Made by a program: the position numbers and the translations under genes | Notes under the pieces: generated by a model | Told to the model about the DNA's origin: nothing | The model's input: only the letters and a program-made list of their open reading frames with translations | Database searches by the model: none | DNA from: M3 sp964637445 | Lineage (GTDB): Bacteria > Bacteroidota > Bacteroidia > Bacteroidales > Muribaculaceae | Direction of reading: 5' to 3' | Length of the DNA: 64,000 nt | NCBI GenBank assembly: GCA_964637445.1 | Contig: CAZWWS010000003.1 | Span: forward strand, 9,898 to 73,897 | Shown here: one piece after another, positions 18,091-26,069 of the stretch | How positions within the stretch are numbered: the stretch's first letter is position 1 | How the letters are laid out: every line of letters starts with the position of its first letter

Positions 18091-18111
18091 CAGAAACTTG
18101 ATATATAGATT

Positions 18112-18486
18112 ATGAACGAAGATGTGAAGAAAATGCTCGCAAAAGATCCTGACGGATTGCTTACTTACGAGTATATGGCAAATCATATTAACGATATCAA
18201 CAGCATAATAGATGATTTGGTCGATAATATGATAAATGTAGACTCTACAGGGCAATTTGTGGTCAGTGCATCGCGCTATTTGTTTTTGATAGACGGCGAG
18301 AAGTATCGTGCTGCAATAAATCGATTGATCGCATCGGCGATAGAAAAAGACCGCGAACGCAGATATATAGGCGATTTGCTTCCTGTAATATGGGGCAGTG
18401 ACTATGCCGAGCATGTGGAAGAGTTGAATGCCAAAGACGATAACTTCCGACGTATTTATAAACGGATGTTCCCGGTGGGAATGTAA
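18112..18486 (+). CDS. Uncharacterised 124-residue cytoplasmic protein
   Basis: I do not recognise this family. The protein is soluble and mostly helical by inspection, with no signal peptide, Cys pair or nucleotide motif. Charged features include LTYEYMANHINDINSIIDDL, a central SASRYLFLIDGEKYRAAI and an acidic/basic C-terminus ending RRIYKRMFPVGM. It has its own well-formed promoter and stops 3 bases before a lipoprotein cyclophilin gene, so it leads a three-gene operon with the cyclophilin and an M16 peptidase. The good promoter, codon use like its neighbours and tight coupling support a real gene. Confidence 0.75.
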   Translation: MNEDVKKMLAKDPDGLLTYEYMANHINDINSIIDDLVDNMINVDSTGQFVVSASRYLFLIDGEKYRAAINRLIASAIEKDRERRYIGDLLPVIWGSDYAEHVEELNAKDDNFRRIYKRMFPVGM

Positions 18487-18489
18487 CGA

Positions 18490-19398
18490 ATGGCGAATAA
18501 TATGCGAAGCAAAATGTTTTTTCTCGCGACAGCATTGATCTCAATGGTGTCGTGCTCCTCAGATGCGGCATCGAAGTCGCAACAAGGAAATAATGACAGT
18601 ATAGTAGCAGAACAAACTACAACAACAATGGATACAACAATAAACAAAGAAGATGCGTTGGTGGACATCACCACCTCGCTTGGCGAGATTAGAATCAGAT
18701 TGTATGGCGACACCCCGCGTCATCGCGACAATTTCTTGAAACTTGTGGCCGATGGGACTTATGAAGGTACATTGTTCCATCGCGTTATAAGCCAATTTAT
18801 GATACAAGCCGGCGACCCTGAGTCGAAAAATGCGCCGGCAGGAAAAATGCTTGGTTCGGGCGACGTGGGCTACACCCTCGAAGCCGAAATCTTATATCCT
18901 ACTCATTTCCATAAGCGCGGAGCGATAGCAGCGGCGCGTACAGGAGATAATGTAAATCCCGAAAAGCGTTCGAGCGGCTGTCAATTCTATATCGTGACCG
19001 GTAATGTGCTTAATCAGAATCAACTCACTCAGATGGAGAAGCAACTTGAAAATCGCAATATGCAATCGATTTTCAACAAGTTGGCATCGGAGCATCGCGA
19101 TTCGATAATGGCAATGCGCCGCAATCGCGATCAAGCCGGATTGATGGCTCTGCAAGAAAAGCTCGTGAAAGAGACCGAAGCTATTGCGGCTGCCAACCCG
19201 GTGAAGTTGACCGAGGAGCAAAAGCAAGCATATACCACAGTGGGAGGCGCTCCACACTTGGATGGCGACTACACGGTGTATGGCGAAGTGGTGTCGGGTA
19301 TGGATGTCGTGGCTGCTATTGAGAAGGTGGCAACTGATGGAAACGACCGCCCCAAAGAAGATGTGAAAATCATATCGATGAAGGTCGTAAAGGAATGA
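18490..19398 (+). CDS. Lipoprotein cyclophilin-type peptidyl-prolyl isomerase
   Basis: 302 residues. In-frame ATGs at 18490, 18502 and 18514 are all possible starts. A lipobox (MVSC) follows the hydrophobic signal, so the mature protein is an envelope lipoprotein. The cyclophilin fold is clear: VDITTSLGEIRIRLYGDTP, NFLKLVADGTYEGTLFHRV with the FHRV core, QAGDPESKNAP and SSGCQFYIVTG. About 80 charged helical residues (from LNQNQLTQMEKQLENRN) are inserted before the last part GGAPHLDGDYTVYGEV. It catalyses proline cis-trans isomerisation during envelope protein folding. The stop overlaps the start of the M16 peptidase by 4 bases (ATGA). Confidence 0.9.
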   Translation: MANNMRSKMFFLATALISMVSCSSDAASKSQQGNNDSIVAEQTTTTMDTTINKEDALVDITTSLGEIRIRLYGDTPRHRDNFLKLVADGTYEGTLFHRVISQFMIQAGDPESKNAPAGKMLGSGDVGYTLEAEILYPTHFHKRGAIAAARTGDNVNPEKRSSGCQFYIVTGNVLNQNQLTQMEKQLENRNMQSIFNKLASEHRDSIMAMRRNRDQAGLMALQEKLVKETEAIAAANPVKLTEEQKQAYTTVGGAPHLDGDYTVYGEVVSGMDVVAAIEKVATDGNDRPKEDVKIISMKVVKE

Positions 19399-20627
19399 TT
19401 GAAGTAAATCGCATTACGCTTGCCAACGGGCTTCGCGTAGTACATCATTATGATAGTGCCACTGCTATGGTGGCACTCAATCTTTTATATGATGTGGGTT
19501 CGCGCGACGAGTCGGCAGACCTTACCGGATTGGCTCATCTGTTTGAGCATTTGATGTTTGGCGGGTCGGCCAATATCCCCGACTTTGATGCCGCTATTGA
19601 AGCTGCCGGCGGTCGTGACAACGCTTGGACATCGAATGATTTTACCAATTTCTACGAGATACTTCCGGCTCAGAACGCCGAAACAGCCTTTTGGCTTGAA
19701 AGCGACCGCATGAATGCGTTGGCTTTCAGTGACAAAGCTCTTGAGGTGCAACGGCAAGTGGTGTCGGAGGAATTTAAGCAAGTGTGTCTGAATCAGCCGT
19801 ATGGAGATTTGTTTCACCATCTGCGCGCTTTGGTATATAAGACGCACCCATATCGCTATCCGGTGATAGGAAAGAATTTAGAGCATATTGCGAGCGTGAC
19901 TCAAGATGATGTGAAGGAGTTTTTCTATTCTCATTATGCACCCAACAATGCCGTGCTTGTGGTGACGGGAAATATTTCATTTTCTGAGGTGTGTCGCTTG
20001 GCAGAGAAGTGGTTTGGTCCGATACCCCGGCGAGAGATTGCTCCACGCTCTTATGCTCCGGAGCCGGAACAGACCGAGGCTCGACGCGGAGAAGCGTCGG
20101 GCAATGTGCCGCAGACCATGATAGTGAAGGCATATCCTATGCCCGGGCATGGAGAGAAAGGATATATCGAATGTGATATTGTCACAGATTTGCTCGCTTC
20201 GGGGCGCTCATCGCGTTTTTATCGCAATTTAATAATGGGAACGAATATGTTTACCGATGTCGATGCGTCGATAATCGGTAGTGTAGAGCCCGGTTTCTTG
20301 ATGATAAATGCGATGATAAACGACGGAGTAGATATATCCGAAGCAGAAGATGTGATCGAAAAGGAAGTGCTGCGATTGGCCGATGGGTCGTTGTCGGAGT
20401 ATGAACTTGAGCGGACAATAAATCGTGTCAGTGCGCAGCGCATATTCTCGCAGATAGGCTATCGCCAAAAAGCGTCGCCGCTGGCTCGTGCCGAAATGTT
20501 GGGCTATGACATAAACACAATCGAAGAGCGTTATCGCTCGGTCTCGATAGATGATATTGAGTCGACGACTCGTCGCATTATAGTACCCGAAAATTGTAGC
20601 ACGTTGATTTATCGCTCGGCTACTTGA
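19395..20627 (+). CDS. M16 family zinc metallopeptidase
   Basis: 410 residues. The inverted zinc motif HLFEH is at residues 48-52 (His48, His52 ligands, Glu51 catalytic) and the third ligand Glu126 lies in VVSEEFKQ, the expected 74 residues later. The N-terminal half is the active M16 domain and the C-terminal half the inactive partner domain. There is no signal peptide, so this is a cytoplasmic or peripheral oligopeptidase of the pitrilysin/processing-peptidase type. Translationally coupled to the cyclophilin gene by an ATGA overlap. Its 3' end overlaps the convergent DUF308 gene by 19 bases. Confidence 0.93.
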   Translation: MIEVNRITLANGLRVVHHYDSATAMVALNLLYDVGSRDESADLTGLAHLFEHLMFGGSANIPDFDAAIEAAGGRDNAWTSNDFTNFYEILPAQNAETAFWLESDRMNALAFSDKALEVQRQVVSEEFKQVCLNQPYGDLFHHLRALVYKTHPYRYPVIGKNLEHIASVTQDDVKEFFYSHYAPNNAVLVVTGNISFSEVCRLAEKWFGPIPRREIAPRSYAPEPEQTEARRGEASGNVPQTMIVKAYPMPGHGEKGYIECDIVTDLLASGRSSRFYRNLIMGTNMFTDVDASIIGSVEPGFLMINAMINDGVDISEAEDVIEKEVLRLADGSLSEYELERTINRVSAQRIFSQIGYRQKASPLARAEMLGYDINTIEERYRSVSIDDIESTTRRIIVPENCSTLIYRSAT

Positions 20628-21178
20628 TCGGACTCGGTGGGAGGGGTTACTGATCGGACTCCTATGTAGACAAGCAACGAGTTGAGGGCTACGGCTGTGA
20701 ATGAGATGCCGGTAATAAGTACTACTATGTTTTCGATAGTGTGGATGTCGGTGACGAGCAATACGATTCCTGCTATCGCGGCTAACGATGGGAGTAGATA
20801 CATCCACCATGGCGCGCGCAAAGGCTTCGATGCGTAAGCAATCAGCAGAATTTGATATAAGCCTCCTATCACAAGCAGTCCGGCAAATAGATAGACCAAA
20901 GCGCTGACGAAGAAGTCGGGTACGGCAACCATGCATATACCTAAGCATAGCGCGCCGATGCTTGAAATCACGCCGGCCGTCTTGGCATTGCTGTTTTTCT
21001 TGCTGTCGGTAGCGCGAATAAATAGGATGATTAGGTTGTAGAGGCTCGGCAGAATAAACAATAGTCCAACGATTGTCACGATGCCGCCAATGATGTTGAC
21101 GCGGTCGTGCAAGATGATTAGTAGGATTCCTGCTACGAGGAGAAAGATGCTTGTGATGATATTGCTCTTGCTATTCAT
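20609..21178 (-). CDS. DUF308 / HdeD-like membrane protein
   Basis: 189 residues from the ATG at 21178 (MNSKSNIITS); an upstream in-frame ATG at 21217 is less likely. Six hydrophobic segments are arranged in pairs, for example IITSIFLLVAGILLIIL, IIGGIVTIVGLLFILPSL, ALVYLFAGLLVIGGLYQI and IENIVVLITGISFTAVAL, the pattern of the DUF308/HdeD family. HdeD is implicated in acid resistance in enterobacteria; the role here is unknown. Convergent with and overlapping the M16 gene end by 19 bases. Confidence 0.8.
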   Translation of the reverse strand: MNSKSNIITSIFLLVAGILLIILHDRVNIIGGIVTIVGLLFILPSLYNLIILFIRATDSKKNSNAKTAGVISSIGALCLGICMVAVPDFFVSALVYLFAGLLVIGGLYQILLIAYASKPLRAPWWMYLLPSLAAIAGIVLLVTDIHTIENIVVLITGISFTAVALNSLLVYIGVRSVTPPTESDQVAER

Positions 21179-21203
21179 AATAGAATGTTTATTATAAAAA
21201 CGC

Positions 21204-21239
21204 AAAAGCACCGCCAAATGTTGTATCGGTGGTGCTTTT
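21204..21239 (-). terminator. Rho-independent terminator after the GH81 gene
   Basis: A 12-bp stem AAAAGCACCGCC / GGTGGTGCTTTT (one G-U pair) with a 12-base loop, placed 20 bases after the GH81 stop. On the minus strand it ends in CTTTTGCGTTTTT, a T-rich tail. Confidence 0.75.
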
Positions 21240-21258
21240 GTGTTTATAGATGTTCCCT

Positions 21259-24200
21259 TTATTCTTTGATGAGGCGAGTGACGAGGGTTCCTTCGGCGGT
21301 CTCAATGCGGAAGAAGTAGATGCCCGATGCCCAATTGTCGATATTGATTGTATCGTTGGCTTCGACATCGGTCTCAATCACAAGGTTGCCGGTGGCGTTC
21401 CATGCATAGAGGTGCCCGGCTACGGGCAATTGGATGTTGACAATCGAGGTCGCAGGGTTAGGGAACAGACGAGCCATAGTGTCGTCGAGCAAATCATCGA
21501 TGCTTGTGCTTGACCCGCTGCAATCATTGCCTACGATATATTCGTAGATTGTTGTAACGGCCATGCCTCCACGGAATGCGAATTTGACAGCAACTTTTAT
21601 GGTTGCTCCTGTTTCATAGCCGGTAAGTGTAGCCGAAAAAGTCTGTCCATCGACAAGTGTCATGGCTTTTTCGGCAAAACCATTTGAGTAGTCCCAAACG
21701 TAGGCGATGAGGTCGTATTGAGTGTCAAGCAGTGAACAAGTGACGATGACATTATCGTTTTCGGTCTTGAATGAGAGTGTATATCCGTCGGTGAATGGTT
21801 GTCCCTGCCCTTCCATGTTGGTAGAAGCAGTATATGAACATGAACTCGACGACGAAGATCCGCTATCGTCGGAGCCGCCATCGTCGTCGGAGTCTTCTTC
21901 ATTAATGGTGATAGCGACGGCTTTTGAGGTGCGGGATTTACCCTCTGACGTTGTAGCGATGGCTGTGACAGAATAATTTCCGGCTGCTGAGGGTGTCCAT
22001 GTGCATTGATATGGAGCTTCGGTGTCGGATGCGATAAGCACTGAGCCTACATAAAAATCAACGGAAGTGATTGTGGCATCGCTGATTGATGCTTCGGCGT
22101 TGATCGTGATTTCAGTGCCAACCAACACTTCTGTAGCCGAAACTTCTGTGATAGCTACCGAGGGGAGTGTGCTTGCTCCGGTAGATGTGGCAAGTGTGCC
22201 GGCTGGAACGGTGAGTTGATAGCCGTCGGAGAATGTAACGACAATTTCTTCCGCTCCATAGTTGTGAGCTACATAGGCCATTGTGCCATTGTTTTCAAAC
22301 GCGGTAGCGATAGGGTAGTCGGCAGTGATTGTGGCATCAAATTGTCCGAGCTGAGCAAGAGCGTGAATCCATTGGTAGGTCTGAGCTTTAGATGATCCGA
22401 ATTTCTGTCCGCACAATGCCGAGCCTCCGGCGTTGTAAAGTTCGATGGCTTTATCGGCATCCATCATTGCGAGGAATTGGTACATGGTGTCGTACCAGAG
22501 GTTGGCGTTGGATTCGTTGGCGAGAATACCCGTATCGGTGGTGATAGCTGTCCAAAACTCTGAGGCAAATTCCGGATTGTTCATCAGGTAGAATGAGCCT
22601 CCGTGGATGGGGTAAAGCTCAATACCATAAGAGCCGGCTATGCCTCCGCCCCAGAAGTTTTCGGAGTCGTAAGCGTTGGTAAACACGCGCGACACTACGG
22701 CATGAGGATAGCCGTCGGGCAGGTTGCGATTGTTGGCGTCAAACCAATATTCTTCCACTGCGGTTTGCTCGGTCACATACATATATATACCGAGATCGCG
22801 AATGGCTTTATTGCCGGTGATTGTGCCCCAATGGATGAGCGATGAATGAAATTGCATTGACTCTGAAGTTGATTCTTGGTCGTTGCCAAGGCCAAGGCTG
22901 GCGGTGCCATTAGCCCAACAATGTCCGGCATAAGGGCTGAAGCTGCGCAGATAGGGGAACATAGAGTCGTTGCGGTCGGTAGAAGCTGCGTCGCGGACGA
23001 GCAAGTTGATCATATCTCCAAATTTGTCGGCCCAGCCCGGTTCGTATTGTTCGAGGAAGGCTGCGGCGTGTATGAAATATCCCCAATGGAAATGGTGGTC
23101 GTTGATGTTGGTGTCTTGTCCGTGGCCGGCAGGATAGCCTAATAAGGAGGTCCAAGGCTCGTGATAGTAAAACATGAAAGCGATGTCGCCTTCTGAGTAA
23201 GTGAGCCATTTTTCAGTCCGGCTTTTCACGAGATTGAACGCCGTTTGGAAGCCTTCTTCGTAGCCTGATTCTTTTGCGATGCGTGCCGTTTGGATAAGGC
23301 GATTGATGAGCTGTCCATCATTGTAAGAGTCAGTCCAATCAGTAAGTCCGTGAGAGGAATTAACTGAATTAATTAGAGTGTTGAGTTCGGCTTGCGAGAA
23401 TCCTGTAGCAGTGGATTGTGCTGCGGGAAGAGTGGGGAGGATGCCGTGGAAAGTCAATTCAGTAGAGAAACTATTGGTAGCCATCATGCGAAGCTCGCCA
23501 CGCACTGAGGTGTAGGTGTCGCCTGTGAATGCCGGTGAACCCGAAGCGAGATGAGCCCACTGATGAGGCAGAAGGCCGAGGAGTACCATTCCATTGCCTT
23601 CTTTTACGTCGGGAGTGACTGAGAAGGTTGTGGTCACTTTGCCGGTCGATTCGTTGTAGGTGTATTCAGATTTAGTTTCAGAGGGGAAAGCGAAAGCGTA
23701 TTGTTCCCAAGCGAGGGCTACCTCTTCGACATTAGAGGCGTTGTGGGGCAGAAGAGCTACAGCCCAATAGCTCTTGCCGTTTAACGATGAGGTGAGAGTG
23801 CCATTTGAAGAGGTCCAAGTCGCACCTTCGGGGGCATAGATGGCATAGTTGGCATTGTTGTAGCTACCCTTTACGATTACCACATTGTCGCGGAAAGTGT
23901 AGTTTTGCCAAGCGGAAGTATTGATTTTTACATCTCCGGTTGAGTTCTTTGAGAAATAGACAATAGGCATACCTACACCCGAGAGGGCTTCCATATAGTT
24001 GTTGTCATCGCCCCAGCGAAATGTTACAGTCCAATCGGAGTGGTCGGAAACTTTAGTCACGGTCGATGAAACTCCGTCGACGGTTACTTCCATAGGAGAG
24101 TCTGCTGCGGCTGCCTGACCGATGATGCCATTGAAGATGACGATACCATTGTCGGTGGTGCGCATTGTCAACGGGTAATTGAAAAGATTTGAGGCATGGT

Positions 24201-24423
24201 CGGTGTAGAGTTGATTAGACCACCAATCGTTGGTGGGAATTGGCTTAGTAGCTGCTTCGCCGGTGACACGTGGATCGCCTGTAGGATATCCGTTACGATT
24301 TGCTGAGTCTACGCCGGGGAAAGTAGTGGAATAACCACCGCTACCGACTTGAACTACATCCGCTGCTGCACTGACAGATAAAAACGTTGAAAATAGAATT
24401 GCGCAAATTGATTTGAATTTCAT
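21259..24423 (-). CDS. Secreted GH81 endo-beta-1,3-glucanase with type IX sorting tail
   Basis: 1054 residues. Signal peptide ending near SVSAAADV, then the GH81 catalytic domain to about residue 740: PIPTNDWWSNQLY, SYNDGQLINRLI, INDHHFHWGYFIHAAAF and GNDQESTSESMQFHSSLIHW are the family blocks containing the catalytic acids. An Ig-like domain (about 755-850), an Asp/Ser linker and a roughly 100-residue module (FTDGYTLSFKTENDNVIV to FAFRGGMAVTTIYEYIVG) resembling CBM56 beta-1,3-glucan binders follow. The C-terminus (LFPNPATSIVNIQLP, GIYFFRI, TRLIKE) is a type A type IX sorting domain, so the enzyme should leave through the T9SS encoded 7-15 kb away. Expected to cleave laminarin, yeast or fungal beta-1,3-glucan. 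No SusC/SusD pair is nearby. Confidence 0.92.
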   Translation of the reverse strand: MKFKSICAILFSTFLSVSAAADVVQVGSGGYSTTFPGVDSANRNGYPTGDPRVTGEAATKPIPTNDWWSNQLYTDHASNLFNYPLTMRTTDNGIVIFNGIIGQAAAADSPMEVTVDGVSSTVTKVSDHSDWTVTFRWGDDNNYMEALSGVGMPIVYFSKNSTGDVKINTSAWQNYTFRDNVVIVKGSYNNANYAIYAPEGATWTSSNGTLTSSLNGKSYWAVALLPHNASNVEEVALAWEQYAFAFPSETKSEYTYNESTGKVTTTFSVTPDVKEGNGMVLLGLLPHQWAHLASGSPAFTGDTYTSVRGELRMMATNSFSTELTFHGILPTLPAAQSTATGFSQAELNTLINSVNSSHGLTDWTDSYNDGQLINRLIQTARIAKESGYEEGFQTAFNLVKSRTEKWLTYSEGDIAFMFYYHEPWTSLLGYPAGHGQDTNINDHHFHWGYFIHAAAFLEQYEPGWADKFGDMINLLVRDAASTDRNDSMFPYLRSFSPYAGHCWANGTASLGLGNDQESTSESMQFHSSLIHWGTITGNKAIRDLGIYMYVTEQTAVEEYWFDANNRNLPDGYPHAVVSRVFTNAYDSENFWGGGIAGSYGIELYPIHGGSFYLMNNPEFASEFWTAITTDTGILANESNANLWYDTMYQFLAMMDADKAIELYNAGGSALCGQKFGSSKAQTYQWIHALAQLGQFDATITADYPIATAFENNGTMAYVAHNYGAEEIVVTFSDGYQLTVPAGTLATSTGASTLPSVAITEVSATEVLVGTEITINAEASISDATITSVDFYVGSVLIASDTEAPYQCTWTPSAAGNYSVTAIATTSEGKSRTSKAVAITINEEDSDDDGGSDDSGSSSSSSCSYTASTNMEGQGQPFTDGYTLSFKTENDNVIVTCSLLDTQYDLIAYVWDYSNGFAEKAMTLVDGQTFSATLTGYETGATIKVAVKFAFRGGMAVTTIYEYIVGNDCSGSSTSIDDLLDDTMARLFPNPATSIVNIQLPVAGHLYAWNATGNLVIETDVEANDTINIDNWASGIYFFRIETAEGTLVTRLIKE

Positions 24424-24462
24424 ATTAGTTGTAGATTTATCAATGTAATTAGGTTAATGACA

Positions 24463-24470
24463 CAAAGATA
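24463..24470 (-). promoter_or_regulatory. -7 box TATCTTTG for the GH81 gene
   Basis: TAnnTTTG match 40 bases upstream of the GH81 ATG, between the preceding terminator and the start codon, so the gene is a single-gene unit. Confidence 0.55.
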
Positions 24471-24492
24471 CAACAAATATTATTAATAAAAA

Positions 24493-24520
24493 AAACGTGG
24501 CACATTGCTGCACCACGTTT
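24493..24520 (-). terminator. Rho-independent terminator of the glycogen operon
   Basis: Perfect 8-bp stem AAACGTGG / CCACGTTT with a 12-base loop, 25 bases after the GH57 stop. It is followed on the minus strand by eight or more T residues: a textbook terminator. Confidence 0.85.
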
Positions 24521-24544
24521 GGATATAGAGTGTTGAAATCTTTT

Positions 24545-26026
24545 TTATTTCTCGGCTTTCTTTGTCTCGGCTTTCTTTGTCTCGGCCTTTTTTGTTGCAG
24601 GCTTTTTGCAGGTGCGCTTAGGCTTAGCCGGAGCTTCGCATGGTGTTTCTGCTTCAGCTTTTGCTGCTGCTTTTGCTTCTGCTGCAGCTTTCTCGGCTTT
24701 GGCGCGCTTCACCTCGTTTGGATCCATACGTTCGATATTATTACGCATCGAAGCTACTTCTTTGTTGAGAAGTTCGATTTCTTGAGCTTGATTGCGGATA
24801 GTGGTGAGCAATGCGTTAAGCTCTTCGTTTTCGATAGAGAGCGGATATTGCTCTTCAACGCGAACGATAAAGTCCGATAGTACGTTCATGTAGTTGGTGA
24901 ACGCTTGGAATGGAGTTTCGTATGGGCTGAAATGAGAGTGAACAACTCCGTCGGCAAGATTCTTGGTCGACATATAGAATAGGTGGTCGGATGCTTGCAG
25001 ATAGTACCAGTCTTGTTTGAGTCGACGGTCATCGCATAGACGTACGCGTTCAGCCACTGAATAGAGCTTGTTGAACGCTTCGTTTTGGAGTTTGTTGCCG
25101 AGCCAGGCTGACGTGTCGCGAGCTTCATCAGCCCAAGAGATGGGGTGGAGTACACTCAGCTCGTCGACCGGTTTCAGCTTCGCAATGGCTTCAGATGGAG
25201 AGAGGAAATCGATGCCTCGTTCTGACGCAAAGCGAGGAAGTGCTTCGAGGAACTGGAATATGCCTGTTTCGCGACCTTGCATGCCACCGAAAGTCTCGAG
25301 ATTCATAAATAGATTTATGATTTGCTCTTCGTTTGGTGTTGAAGCAATCCAATCGATGTATTTGTCGGCGGTCAACGGATATGCATCCCATTCGGTGTTG
25401 CTGAAACGGAATGCGATGTCGTCGCTGAGTTTGTCGTTCTTGAGCAATAGTTTGAGTTTGGGAGCAGAAGCTGCCGAATATACATAATTGGGAGATTTCC
25501 AGCCGAGGATGTGTTTGGCCCCTTCGGTGATGACGCCTTTGTAGCCCATTGAGGCAATGACCGGAGCCATTTCATCGCAATATACCAACTCGGTGTTGCG
25601 GAGCACTTTGGGCTTCACGCCAAACATTTCATGCAGTTTCTCATTGTGTACCTTGACTTGGTTGATAAACTCGTCGTAGTCGGTGAGCGATGAGAGTGAG
25701 TGAGCGTAGGTTTCAGCGAGAAATTCTACTTTGCCGGTGTCGGCGAGCTTTTTGAGCAAGTCGATAAATTCGGGTACATATTGTTCGCACTGTTCGAGTG
25801 CTACGCCAGAGATTGAGATTGCACAACGGAACTTTCCATTGCTGTTCTCAATCATGCGAAGGAGGCTTTCAGCGGCCGGGATGTAGCTGCGTTGAGCTAT
25901 GCGAGTGATGATGTCGTCGTTGGCGAAGTCATCGTAGTAGTAATGGTCGTTGCCTATGTCGAAGAAACGATATTTTTTTAGGCGAAACGGTTGATGTATT
26001 TGGAAATAGAAACAAATTGCTTTCAT
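24545..26026 (-). CDS. GH57 family glycoside hydrolase (alpha-amylase type)
   Basis: 493 residues, no signal peptide. MKAICFYFQIHQPFRLKKY is the GH57 opening with the conserved His of the (beta/alpha)7 barrel. AISISGVALEQCEQY and VEFLAETYAHSLSSL follow, and FMNLETFG is the later conserved block. The last 65 residues are a Lys/Ala/Glu tail with tandem ETKKA units (15-base DNA repeats at about 24552-24581), a low-complexity extension not needed for catalysis. Third gene of an operon with a glycogen-synthase-like GT and a debranching enzyme, so a role in intracellular glycogen turnover is likely. 43 bases separate it from the GT gene. Confidence 0.88.
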   Translation of the reverse strand: MKAICFYFQIHQPFRLKKYRFFDIGNDHYYYDDFANDDIITRIAQRSYIPAAESLLRMIENSNGKFRCAISISGVALEQCEQYVPEFIDLLKKLADTGKVEFLAETYAHSLSSLTDYDEFINQVKVHNEKLHEMFGVKPKVLRNTELVYCDEMAPVIASMGYKGVITEGAKHILGWKSPNYVYSAASAPKLKLLLKNDKLSDDIAFRFSNTEWDAYPLTADKYIDWIASTPNEEQIINLFMNLETFGGMQGRETGIFQFLEALPRFASERGIDFLSPSEAIAKLKPVDELSVLHPISWADEARDTSAWLGNKLQNEAFNKLYSVAERVRLCDDRRLKQDWYYLQASDHLFYMSTKNLADGVVHSHFSPYETPFQAFTNYMNVLSDFIVRVEEQYPLSIENEELNALLTTIRNQAQEIELLNKEVASMRNNIERMDPNEVKRAKAEKAAAEAKAAAKAEAETPCEAPAKPKRTCKKPATKKAETKKAETKKAEK

Positions 26027-26069
26027 TTTTGTGTTTCCTGTTAATGGTTTTACATGTGAGTTTGATTGC

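Larger units (their letters stand above)
17807..18111. other. Divergent promoter region, no gene
   Basis: This 305-base gap separates the minus-strand gld supra-operon from the plus-strand cyclophilin operon. It holds a -7 box for each direction (17828-17835 minus, 18083-18090 plus) and no open frame with coding character. I see no hairpin of note. Confidence 0.6.
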
